Origin: Aurantimonadaceae bacterium
GTDB lineage: Bacteria; Pseudomonadota; Alphaproteobacteria; Rhizobiales; Rhizobiaceae
Direction: 5' to 3'
NCBI GenBank assembly: GCA_003232595.1
Contig: QIIJ01000066.1
Span: 1 to 5,881, forward strand
Length of the DNA: 5,881 nucleotides
Shown: positions 1-5,786 of the stretch, in pieces
Layout: every line of letters begins with the position of its first letter
How positions within the stretch are numbered: the first letter of the stretch is position 1
The notes under the pieces: model-generated
Databases searched by the model: none
The model's input: the letters and a program-made list of their open reading frames with translations, nothing else
What the model was told of the DNA's origin: nothing
Made by a program: the position numbers and the translations under genes

Positions 1-2
1 AA

Positions 3-377
3 TTCCGGGTAATGCATGGCAATGACTTCCAGCGTGCGGCAACCCAATATCCGGAAGTTGCCAATGCGTTGCATTCAATGTTGATAAACCGCCTCAGGGC
101 CATGAACAAAAAGGTGCAGGAGCTTACTTTCCTGACCAATCGGCAAAGACTTGGCGCGGAACTGCTGCGGCGCACACGTCCAAGAAATGCCTATCCAGGC
201 CAGCTTATTATTTCCCCACCACCACCGCACAAGGAACTGGCCAACAGTCTGGGCATGATGCGCGAGGCAATTACCCGGGAAATGTCGGTTCTGCAGAAAA
301 ACAAACTACTGGAAAAGTCCAGAGGCGGTTACATTATACCCGACCCTTCGGCGATGAATGCCCTGATTTCGGAATAG
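3..377 (+). CDS. Crp/Fnr-family transcriptional regulator, C-terminal part (5' end outside window)
   Basis: The reading frame is open to the left edge with no stop, so the 124 residues seen are the C-terminal part; the usual N-terminal cyclic-nucleotide-like sensor domain lies outside the window, and the ATG at 12 is probably internal. The visible part starts with the end of the long dimerisation helix (ALHSMLINRLRAMNKKVQEL), then the winged helix-turn-helix: PPPPHKELANSLGMMREAIT, with the recognition helix carrying the RE-x-x-TR pattern (REAITREMSVL) typical of Crp/Fnr proteins, followed by a wing (SRGGYIIPD). Family membership is secure; effector (cAMP, oxygen, NO or other) and target genes cannot be told because the sensor domain is missing. 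A run of four prolines precedes the helix-turn-helix. The stop is 6 bases from the stop of the converging fhs gene. Confidence 0.88.
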   Translation, partial: FRVMHGNDFQRAATQYPEVANALHSMLINRLRAMNKKVQELTFLTNRQRLGAELLRRTRPRNAYPGQLIISPPPPHKELANSLGMMREAITREMSVLQKNKLLEKSRGGYIIPDPSAMNALISE

Positions 378-383
378 TTGAGC

Positions 384-2057
384 CTAAAACAACCCCTGTA
401 TCAAGCCTTCCTTATCCAGATGAATGGCTTCCGCTGATGGCACCCGTGGCAGTCCCGGCATGGTCATGATATCGCCTGCAATTGCCACGATAAAGCCTGC
501 CCCGGCTGACAGCCGGACTTCGCGGATATTGAGTGAATGGTTGTCAGGAGCGCCTTTCAGCAATGGATCTGTAGAAAATGAATATTGCGTCTTCGCCATG
601 CAGATTGGGAAATGTCCAAAACCCTGTTTTTCCCACTCTTTGAGTTGATTGCGCACTTTGCTGTCTGCGGTTACTTCGCTTGCCCGGTAGATTTCTGTGG
701 CAATGGTTTCAATTTTTTGAAACAGCGGCATATCGTCAGGATAAATTGGCGCAAAGTGGCTTTCTCCTTCACAAAGGGTCACGACGTGCCCGGCAAGCTC
801 TTCAGCGCCCGCTCCTCCGTTTTCCCAGTGCGAGGCTAAAATTGCCTTTGCACCAAGATTTTCAACGGCTGCCGTTACTGCTTCGGTTTCAGCTTCTGTA
901 TCGGCAATAAACTGGTTGATTGCGACAACGACCGGCACACCAAATTTTTTCAGGTTCTGGATGTGTCGGGCAAGATTGGTGCATCCGCCGACAACCGCCT
1001 TGACATTTTCGGACCCTAAATCGTCTTTGCCGACACCGCCATGCATCTTGAGCGCCCGGATCGTGGCAACCAGCACAACAGCAGAGGGTTTCAGCCATGC
1101 TTTGCGGCATTTGATATCAAAGAATTTTTCGGCACCGAGATCAGCGCCGAAACCGGCTTCGGTCACCACATAGTCTGCAAGTTTCAGCGCCGTTGTGGTG
1201 GCAGTGACAGAATTACAGCCGTGAGCAATATTGGCAAACGGCCCACCATGAATGAATGCCGGGTTGTTTTCCAGGGTCTGGACCAGATTTGGCATCAGGG
1301 CATCCTTGAGCAATACGGTCATAGCAGGACTGGCCTTAAGATCACGGGCGCGAATGGGATCACGATCCCTGGTATAGGCAACCACAATATCGCCAATGCG
1401 CCGCTCAAGATCCTCCAGATCAAGTGCCAGACAGAAGATCGCCATAATTTCGGACGCAACCGTAATATCGAAGCCGTCTTCACGGGTATAACCATTGGCA
1501 ACACCTCCCAGCGAGGACGCAATCTGGCGCAACGAACGGTCATTCATATCAACCACCCGTCGCCAGGTCACCCGCCGGGTATCTATGCCCAGTTTGTTGC
1601 CCCAATAGATATGATTATCGATCATCGCGCAGAGAAGATTATGTGCAATACCAATGGCATGAAAGTCTCCGGTAAAGTGGAGGTTGATATCCTCCATCGG
1701 CACAACTTGCGCATAACCACCGCCAGCAGCACCACCCTTCATGCCAAAGCAGGGACCAAGTGAAGGTTCACGAATACAAATAGTTGCCTTCTTGCCAATC
1801 CGGTTGAGACCATCGCCCAGACCAACGGTCGTTGTCGTTTTACCCTCGCCTGCCGGTGTCGGTGTGATCGCTGTCACCAGGATCAGCTTGCCGTCTTTCC
1901 GGCCATTCAGCGACTTGATAAAATCGTAAGAAATCTTGGCTTTGTGCGGGCCGTAATGCATCAGCTGGTCAGCTGGAATTTCCAGCCTTCCACCAATATC
2001 GGCAATCGGCTGCATCTTGGCCTTCCGGGCCACTTCAATATCGGATTTAACAGTCAT
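384..2057 (-). CDS. fhs: Formate-tetrahydrofolate ligase (10-formyl-THF synthetase)
   Basis: Cytoplasmic enzyme joining formate to tetrahydrofolate with ATP, giving 10-formyl-THF for purine synthesis, fMet formation and serine/glycine exchange. Complete and at family length (557-560 residues). Visible marks, numbered from the upstream ATG at 2066: the FTHFS nucleotide loop TPAGEGKTTTT at about 70-80, the glycine-rich PSLGPCFGMKGGAAGGGYAQ at 101-120, FTGDFHAI at 131-138, and further on NPAFIHGGPFANIAHGCNS and TKTQ-like AKTQYSFSTDP near the C terminus. Two starts are possible, 2066 and 2057. The AAGGA sequence at 2068-2072 is only about 2 bases from the first but about 10 from the second, so 2057 is preferred; the first three residues are the only difference. 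The gene appears intact and monocistronic. It diverges from the MAPEG gene and converges on the Crp/Fnr gene with no clear terminator between. Its regulation is not evident from sequence. Confidence 0.96.
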   Translation of the reverse strand: MTVKSDIEVARKAKMQPIADIGGRLEIPADQLMHYGPHKAKISYDFIKSLNGRKDGKLILVTAITPTPAGEGKTTTTVGLGDGLNRIGKKATICIREPSLGPCFGMKGGAAGGGYAQVVPMEDINLHFTGDFHAIGIAHNLLCAMIDNHIYWGNKLGIDTRRVTWRRVVDMNDRSLRQIASSLGGVANGYTREDGFDITVASEIMAIFCLALDLEDLERRIGDIVVAYTRDRDPIRARDLKASPAMTVLLKDALMPNLVQTLENNPAFIHGGPFANIAHGCNSVTATTTALKLADYVVTEAGFGADLGAEKFFDIKCRKAWLKPSAVVLVATIRALKMHGGVGKDDLGSENVKAVVGGCTNLARHIQNLKKFGVPVVVAINQFIADTEAETEAVTAAVENLGAKAILASHWENGGAGAEELAGHVVTLCEGESHFAPIYPDDMPLFQKIETIATEIYRASEVTADSKVRNQLKEWEKQGFGHFPICMAKTQYSFSTDPLLKGAPDNHSLNIREVRLSAGAGFIVAIAGDIMTMPGLPRVPSAEAIHLDKEGLIQGLF

Positions 2058-2255
2058 TTCAGGCATTTCCTTAAGTCAAGGCGCAGGGGTGGCGGGAAGT
2101 TTGCACAAAGGACGGATTGTTGCAATCGGGCAGCACGAGAAGATGCAGTTACCAATGTACAATTTGACCTTGACTGACATTTAGGTGTTTTCCTGCCGTC
2201 CGAGCGACTTCATTATTGGCAATTGCGACTCTGCCCTAATCAAGAAAAACCAATC

Positions 2256-2297
2256 CGTATGTCGAATCCAGTGCCACTCATACGACATGATCGTATC
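2256..2297. repeat. Cluster of three CGTATG/CATACG-type hexamers, operator-like
   Basis: CGTATG at 2256-2261, its reverse complement CATACG at 2279-2284, and CGTATC at 2292-2297. The last two form an inverted repeat ATACGA-CATGA-TCGTAT (2280-2296, 6-base arms, 5-base spacer) that ends 22 bases before the MAPEG start codon. An additional arm pair, ATGTCG (2259-2264) and CGACAT (2283-2288), overlaps. The symmetry is seen directly; that it is a binding site for a dimeric repressor, or an RNA hairpin in the leader, is inference. Confidence 0.4.
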
Positions 2298-2308
2298 AAC
2301 AACCATTT

Positions 2309-2313
2309 GGAGG
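2309..2313 (+). promoter_or_regulatory. Ribosome binding site of the MAPEG gene
   Basis: GGAGG with a 5-base gap to the ATG at 2319. It fixes the start and shows that the N-terminal fragment in this frame, rather than the ATG at 2410 in the next frame, is where translation was meant to begin. Confidence 0.8.
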
Positions 2314-2318
2314 ACATC

Positions 2319-2706
2319 ATGACTACAGAACTTTTTTATCTTACTTTGACCGCGGCCCTGACAACCGTGCTTTGGATACCTTATATAGTCGGCAGAGTCA
2401 GCCGGCCCAATGACAGCTTCAGACTACAAGTCGCCAAGAAATCCGGAATTGCCGGACGGTGTAAAACGAGCCAACAGAACTCATTTGAACGCACTGGAGG
2501 TTCTGCCATCATTTGCTGTATTGATACTTGTCGCCCATGTTGCCGGCCAAAACAACTGGATTACCGCACTTGCCGCAGCGGTGTTTTTCTGGACGCGCCT
2601 TGGTTATACAATCGTCTACTGGCATGGCACACCGTTCATCCGAACAGCTCTTTTTGCAGTCGGTGTGATTGCCCAACTGGTCATATTTTCCCAGATTATT
2701 CTATAA
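2319..2706 (+). pseudogene. MAPEG-family membrane protein, frameshifted
   Basis: MAPEG proteins (membrane-associated, eicosanoid and glutathione metabolism) are small four-helix integral membrane proteins; bacterial members of this type mostly have no known substrate. The N-terminal piece MTTELFYLTLTAALTTVLWI-PYIVGRVS (helix 1) is read from the ATG at 2319. The rest, GPMTASDYKSPRNPELPDGV, then KRANRTHLNALE and three more hydrophobic helices (ALEVLPSFAVLILVAHVAG, WITALAAAVFFWTRLG, RTALFAVGVIAQLVIFSQII), lies in the +1 frame and stops at 2704-2706. Together they give about 128-129 residues, the family's length, so this is one gene split by a single indel. The join must lie between the in-frame TAG at 2386-2388 and about 2412, most likely near 2403-2408. 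One extra base, or two lost bases, would explain it. It could be a real pseudogene, a sequencing error, or less likely +1 slippage at CCC-A (2406-2409). The family NAxE motif and the arginine of FFWTR are intact, so decay, if real, is recent. Neighbours give no hint of function. Confidence 0.82.
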
Positions 2707-2731
2707 GTGCACCTTTGAAACAACATACCAC

Positions 2732-2765
2732 GAAACGGGCCTGTTAGCGCAAACCGGCCCGTTTC
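2732..2765. terminator. Hairpin terminator shared by converging MAPEG and DUF922 genes
   Basis: A perfect 10-base stem, GAAACGGGCC (2732-2741) and GGCCCGTTTC (2756-2765), with a 14-base loop. It begins 25 bases after the MAPEG stop and ends 21 bases before the DUF922 stop on the other strand. The right side continues TTCTATT, a weak T tract for plus-strand transcripts; the minus strand has only a short T run from the stem itself. A bidirectional intrinsic terminator is the natural reading. Confidence 0.75.
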
Positions 2766-2786
2766 TTCTATTGAAGTAATATCAGA

Positions 2787-3395
2787 TCAGCTTGAGGTGG
2801 CAAATCTGCGGGCAAGTTTCATCACCTTGCTGTTGCGACGATGATCCCGGCGGTCAAAAGCATCCTGGTCCCGAATATATTTCCGTTTCAACTTGTTTGT
2901 GTCTCGCTTCACTCGGGCGACCATACCAGAGCACTTTCGCGAAGTCCTTCCAGATGCTTTAAGTATAATGCGTTCTGCATCTTTTGCATATTTTTTAGCA
3001 ATTGCGCCATGTCGTTTTTCATGGCGAACAATTTCACTGATATAGGCTTTCCAGCGCCGCTGGTCGCCTTTTGATGCCTTCTTCAGATTTTGCCATCTTG
3101 GATAGGTATATTTGAGCTTGACTGCAATACGAACACTTTTGACATAACAGCGCTTGCCGCGGGTCTTGATTTTTACCCTGTCAATTTTCATATTGAATTC
3201 AGTTGAGGCTATAACGTGTTTCAACCCACGAATGCGCGGTCCGCGTTTTGCCATTTGTTTGTAAACGGTGGCCGCGCTTTTGCCGCGAACACTATAATAT
3301 TTGTTGCTTTCCTTGATCCTGACCTTGGCCCAGGCACCATCGGAAACAAAAATTAGTGAGGTGATACAAAATAAATATATCGCAAATCGCATCAT
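2787..3395 (-). CDS. Secreted DUF922-family protein, putative zinc-dependent protease
   Basis: Numbered from the chosen ATG at 3395 (202 residues). Residues 1-23 form a classic signal peptide: MMRF, a hydrophobic core, and AWA before the likely cleavage site, so the product should be periplasmic or secreted. The mature part matches the DUF922 layout: YYSVRGKSAATVYKQMAKRG, a T-x-F-x-M strand, a pair of cysteines (83 and 155) that could form a disulfide, a W-x-x-Y segment, then HEKRH at 125-129, the HExxH zinc motif, and a later D-x-x-D-H-R (FDRRDHR) where the family usually has a D-x-x-T-x-H-G. It is strikingly rich in lysine and arginine. Activity has not been generally shown for this family; protease is a prediction. 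An open frame extends upstream to a GTG at 3491 overlapping the end of sdaA, but that would bury the signal peptide, so 3395 or 3392 is preferred; no strong Shine-Dalgarno is seen for either. It lies 89 bases downstream of sdaA on the same strand and may be co-transcribed. Confidence 0.8.
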   Translation of the reverse strand: MMRFAIYLFCITSLIFVSDGAWAKVRIKESNKYYSVRGKSAATVYKQMAKRGPRIRGLKHVIASTEFNMKIDRVKIKTRGKRCYVKSVRIAVKLKYTYPRWQNLKKASKGDQRRWKAYISEIVRHEKRHGAIAKKYAKDAERIILKASGRTSRKCSGMVARVKRDTNKLKRKYIRDQDAFDRRDHRRNSKVMKLARRFATSS

Positions 3396-3458
3396 ATTTT
3401 TACCGGCTAATTTAGCGTTGCTGTTCTCAATCCTGAATTCTTTACTACGTCCAGACAC

Positions 3459-3484
3459 AAATTTGCAAATAATCCGGCAAATTT
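3459..3484 (-). repeat. A+T-rich inverted repeat directly after the sdaA stop codon
   Basis: Perfect 8-base arms AAATTTGC (3459-3466) and GCAAATTT (3477-3484) with a 10-base loop, starting at the very next base after the TGA of sdaA. The left arm is also part of the 10-base palindrome ATTTGCAAAT (3461-3470). There is no T tract after it on the minus strand, so it is more likely an intercistronic mRNA hairpin, an attenuator, or a protein site for the downstream DUF922 gene than a full terminator. The structure is seen; the role is inference. Confidence 0.45.
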
Positions 3485-4870
3485 TCAGCACTCAACCATA
3501 TTGACCGCCAGACCACCTTTGCTGGTCTCCTTGTAATGTTCATGCATATCAAGCCCGGTTTCCCGCATGGTGCGAATACAATTGTCGAGCGAAATGAAGT
3601 GAGTGCCGTCACCGTGCAAGGCAAGTGAAGCCGCCGTGACCGCCTTGACCGCCCCCAGCGCATTTCGCTCGATACACGGCACCTGGACCAACCCGCCTAC
3701 CGGATCACAGGTCATGCCAAGGTGATGTTCGAGCGCAATTTCTGCCGCATTTTCCACCTGTTCCGGCGTTCCACCCATAACGGCGGCAAGCCCTGCTGCA
3801 GCCATCGCCGATGCTGAGCCAACCTCGCCCTGACATCCGACCTCGGCACCCGAAATCGAAGCATTGTGTTTGATCAGCCCGCCTATTGCCGCGGCAGTTA
3901 ATAGAAATTCTTCAATTCCATTATTGCATGCGCCATCGCTGAAGCCGAGATAATAGCGAATAACCGCTGGAATAACCCCGGCTGCGCCATTGGTCGGCGC
4001 GGTTACCACTTTGCCGCCAGCCGCATTTTCCTCGTTCACCGCAATGGCATAGACAGCCAACCAGTCATTGGCGGCAAGCGGATTGGTGCGGTTGCTTTTC
4101 CATTGCTCGCTTATTCGCTGGTGCAGGTTTTTTGCCCGCCGCCGGACTTCAAGCCCGCCCGGCAGGACGCCTTCGCTTACAAGTCCACGCTCAACACAAT
4201 CATTCATTGCCTGCCATATAGTTCGCAATCCCTCATTAAGCGCATCACTACCAATTGCTGCTTCTTCGTTGGCCCGCTTCAATTCGGCAATCGAATAACC
4301 GGATATTTTGGCCATTTGCAACATTTGAACTGCGTTGTCGAAGGGATAGGGAACAGTCAACAGCGCCTGGTTTTTGCGGTCGTCCATCCGGTTCAGCCCA
4401 TCTTCTTCAACCACAAAGCCGCCGCCAATCGAATAATACACCTTGCGCAGCAGAATAATGTCCAGATCGTTATAAGCGAAAAAGGTCATGCCATTTGTGT
4501 GGCCAGACAGCCTTTTGTCGTAGTCAAAGACAAGATCCTGCTCCGGGTCGAATTCATAGCCAGCGGGTAGCTTTTTTTTACTGCTGGCCTCATCAATAAT
4601 CCGTTCGACTGCATCCGGGTCAAGTAATCCAGGTTCCTCTCCCATCAATCCCAGGACAATGGCGCGGTCCGACGCATGGCCTTTGCCCGTAAAGGCCAAA
4701 GACCCGTGTAGTGATACAGCAACCCGGTGGACAATCGCCCCGGCAGGCCGCGGCCAGTCACCATTTTTTAATTCGTCAAGAAAACGCCCAGCGGCCACCA
4801 TTGGCCCCATTGTGTGCGAGGAAGACGGCCCGATACCAATCTTGAACAAGTCGAATACTGATAGAAACAT
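3485..4870 (-). CDS. sdaA: L-serine dehydratase (L-serine ammonia-lyase), single-chain iron-sulfur type
   Basis: Cytoplasmic [4Fe-4S] enzyme that deaminates L-serine to pyruvate and ammonia, without PLP. 461 residues from the ATG at 4870, the usual length for the fused beta-alpha type. N-terminal beta domain begins with VFDLFKIGIGPSSSHTMGPM (residues 5-24). The C-terminal catalytic domain has TAPTNGAAGVIPAV (291-304), KHNASISGAEVGCQGEVGSA, MTCDPVGG and VPCIER. Cysteines 346, 388 and 399 are the expected three cluster ligands, and the protein ends in cysteine 461. The spacing (42, 11, 62) equals that recalled for the Legionella pneumophila enzyme (343, 385, 396, 458), where the terminal cysteine caps the fourth iron. 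The frame runs upstream to 4918, but AGGGA at 4877-4881 sits 6 bases before the ATG at 4870 and family members start at this point. It diverges from sfsA and is followed by the DUF922 gene. Confidence 0.95.
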   Translation of the reverse strand: MFLSVFDLFKIGIGPSSSHTMGPMVAAGRFLDELKNGDWPRPAGAIVHRVAVSLHGSLAFTGKGHASDRAIVLGLMGEEPGLLDPDAVERIIDEASSKKKLPAGYEFDPEQDLVFDYDKRLSGHTNGMTFFAYNDLDIILLRKVYYSIGGGFVVEEDGLNRMDDRKNQALLTVPYPFDNAVQMLQMAKISGYSIAELKRANEEAAIGSDALNEGLRTIWQAMNDCVERGLVSEGVLPGGLEVRRRAKNLHQRISEQWKSNRTNPLAANDWLAVYAIAVNEENAAGGKVVTAPTNGAAGVIPAVIRYYLGFSDGACNNGIEEFLLTAAAIGGLIKHNASISGAEVGCQGEVGSASAMAAAGLAAVMGGTPEQVENAAEIALEHHLGMTCDPVGGLVQVPCIERNALGAVKAVTAASLALHGDGTHFISLDNCIRTMRETGLDMHEHYKETSKGGLAVNMVEC

Positions 4871-4876
4871 GAATTG

Positions 4877-4881
4877 TCCCT
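4877..4881 (-). promoter_or_regulatory. Ribosome binding site of sdaA
   Basis: AGGGA on the minus strand, 6 bases before the ATG at 4870. It selects this start over the two upstream in-frame ATGs (4918, 4912) and the one at 4900, which would add up to 16 residues not expected in the family. Confidence 0.7.
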
Positions 4882-5034
4882 GCCACAACACAATCCACAT
4901 TTCTAGGGGCATACACAAATGAATTCCCGGTCAGATACGCCGCCTTCTGGCGTTTTGAAGACATTCATGTGGAGTTCCCGGGAATGGGTTACGTCTTCTG
5001 GTCCTCCTGTGTTAGGAAATTGCATCTGGCAATT
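4882..5034. promoter_or_regulatory. Divergent intergenic region between sdaA and sfsA
   Basis: Control region for sdaA (leftward) and sfsA-map (rightward). No clear -35/-10 pair could be named on either strand. It contains the TTCCCGG repeats listed separately and a short hairpin, CGCC-TTCT-GGCG (4941-4952), followed by TTTT. An open frame in phase with sfsA crosses it from an ATG at 4969, but this leader is not typical of SfsA proteins. Confidence 0.5.
4923..4985. repeat. TTCCCGGGAA palindrome with a second TTCCCGG copy
   Basis: A perfect 10-base palindrome TTCCCGGGAA lies at 4975-4984. The same TTCCCGG occurs at 4924-4930, 51 bases to the left (about five helical turns). Seen as an inverted repeat, ATTCCCGG (4923-4930) pairs with CCGGGAAT (4978-4985) across 47 bases. 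Placement between two divergent genes suggests an operator with a full and a half site, but no regulator can be named. Confidence 0.35.
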
Positions 5035-5040
5035 GAGGAA
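5035..5040 (+). promoter_or_regulatory. Ribosome binding site of sfsA
   Basis: GAGGAA with a 6-base gap to a GTG at 5047. It supports the GTG as start in preference to the ATGs at 4969 and 4984, which have no comparable site and would add 26 or 21 residues foreign to the family. Confidence 0.75.
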
Positions 5041-5046
5041 CTAAAA

Positions 5047-5766
5047 GTGCAGTTCTCCCCTCCGCTGATCGAAGCTACACTGATTAGGCGATACAAACGT
5101 TTTTTAGCAGATATGCGCCTTGCTGACGGTTCAGAAATTACCGTTCATTGCCCAAATCCCGGCTCAATGGCTGGATTAACAGAGCCAGGAAACCGGACGT
5201 GGATATCGGACAGCCAAAACCCCAAACGCAAATTGCAGTTCACCTGGGAACTCACGGAAATTTCAGGATTTGACGGACCTGTCATGGTTGGTGTCAATAC
5301 AAATCGACCGAACGAACTGGCACGCGAAGCCATTGAATCGGACTTTATTGCCCCCCTGTCTGGATATTCCGGGTTAAAACGAGAGGTCAAATACGGACAA
5401 AATTCCCGGATCGATATATTGCTTGAGCACGATGATCGTCCGCCCTGTTATGTCGAAGTTAAAAATGTGCACTTTGTCCGCGCACCAGACCTGCACGAGT
5501 TTCCAGACAGTGTGACCGCCCGCGGTGCCAAACATCTTGAAGAATTGGGTGATATGGTCGAGGCCGGACACAGGGCCGTGATGTTGTACGTTATTCAACG
5601 GCAGGACGGTTCCCGCTTCAAATTGGCCTCAGACATTGATACAGGCTACGCGAAAGCCTATAAACGGGCAAAGCTGCGCGGAGTTGAAGCACTTGCCTTG
5701 CGATGCCGCATCAGTCCCGATACAATTGAGCCTGTTGATCTGATACCCATTGATCAACCCTGTTGA
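5047..5766 (+). CDS. sfsA: SfsA family protein (sugar fermentation stimulation protein; putative DNA/RNA nuclease)
   Basis: With the GTG start at 5047 the product has 239 residues, the usual SfsA length, and begins at the family's normal point (QFSPPLIEATLIRRYKRFLA). An N-terminal OB-like part carries RRYKRFLADM (14-23) and HCPNPGSM (34-41). The C-terminal PD-(D/E)xK-type nuclease core has SRIDILL (120-126, Asp123), YVEVKN (135-140, Glu137 and Lys139), then FPDSVTARG (152-160) and KHL (162-164). SfsA was first described in E. coli as raising maltose-gene expression and binding DNA; nuclease action is attributed to the family from its fold. The true role is still unclear. The gene is 20 bases upstream of map, an order common in Rhizobiales and related alphaproteobacteria, and probably shares its mRNA. 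All expected motifs are intact. Confidence 0.93.
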   Translation: MQFSPPLIEATLIRRYKRFLADMRLADGSEITVHCPNPGSMAGLTEPGNRTWISDSQNPKRKLQFTWELTEISGFDGPVMVGVNTNRPNELAREAIESDFIAPLSGYSGLKREVKYGQNSRIDILLEHDDRPPCYVEVKNVHFVRAPDLHEFPDSVTARGAKHLEELGDMVEAGHRAVMLYVIQRQDGSRFKLASDIDTGYAKAYKRAKLRGVEALALRCRISPDTIEPVDLIPIDQPC

Positions 5767-5771
5767 TACCT

Positions 5772-5776
5772 GAGGA
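5772..5776 (+). promoter_or_regulatory. Ribosome binding site of map
   Basis: GAGGA, 10 bases before the ATG at 5787, within the 20-base gap after the sfsA stop codon. The short gap leaves little room for a separate promoter and favours co-transcription with sfsA. Confidence 0.6.
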
Positions 5777-5786
5777 AACCGTTTCG

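Larger units (their letters stand above)
2067..2318. promoter_or_regulatory. Divergent intergenic region between fhs and the MAPEG gene
   Basis: About 250 bases with no convincing gene on either strand; it must hold the promoters of fhs (leftward) and of the MAPEG gene (rightward). I cannot place either promoter with confidence: tandem TTGACC/TTGACT hexamers at 2164-2175 resemble plus-strand -35 boxes, but no good -10 box follows at the usual distance. An open frame running into the MAPEG start from a TTG at 2223 has no start signal and is judged fortuitous. The hexamer repeats near the right end are listed separately. No perfect FNR-type TTGAT-N4-ATCAA site was found by eye. Confidence 0.6.

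Noticed and set aside
1041..1763. A 240-codon open frame on the plus strand opposite fhs
   Set aside because: It is wholly antisense to a well-conserved enzyme gene, has no recognisable protein features or convincing ribosome binding site, and is explained by codon usage of fhs.
2101..2125. TTGCA...TGCAA inverted repeat as an operator upstream of fhs
   Set aside because: Five-base arms separated by 15 bases are expected by chance at this length.
2164..2193. Tandem TTGAC hexamers as a sigma-70 promoter for the MAPEG gene
   Set aside because: The -35-like boxes are good but no acceptable -10 box follows at 16-18 bases, so a promoter was not called.
2223..2747. A single 174-codon plus-strand frame over the MAPEG region
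   Set aside because: Only the codons from 2319 to about 2405 look like protein of a known family. Upstream it begins at a TTG without a ribosome site, and downstream it reads the MAPEG gene in the wrong frame into the terminator.
3396..3491. N-terminal extension of the DUF922 gene to a GTG overlapping the end of sdaA
   Set aside because: It would put 32 residues before an otherwise typical signal peptide; the stop/start overlap is tempting as translational coupling but conflicts with secretion.
4103..4570. A 155-codon open frame on the plus strand opposite sdaA
   Set aside because: Antisense shadow of a conserved gene with no family resemblance of its own.
4937..4957. ACGCC/GGCGT hairpin followed by TTTT as a terminator
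   Set aside because: The stem is only 4-5 bases and there is no gene end next to it; it lies in the middle of a divergent promoter region.
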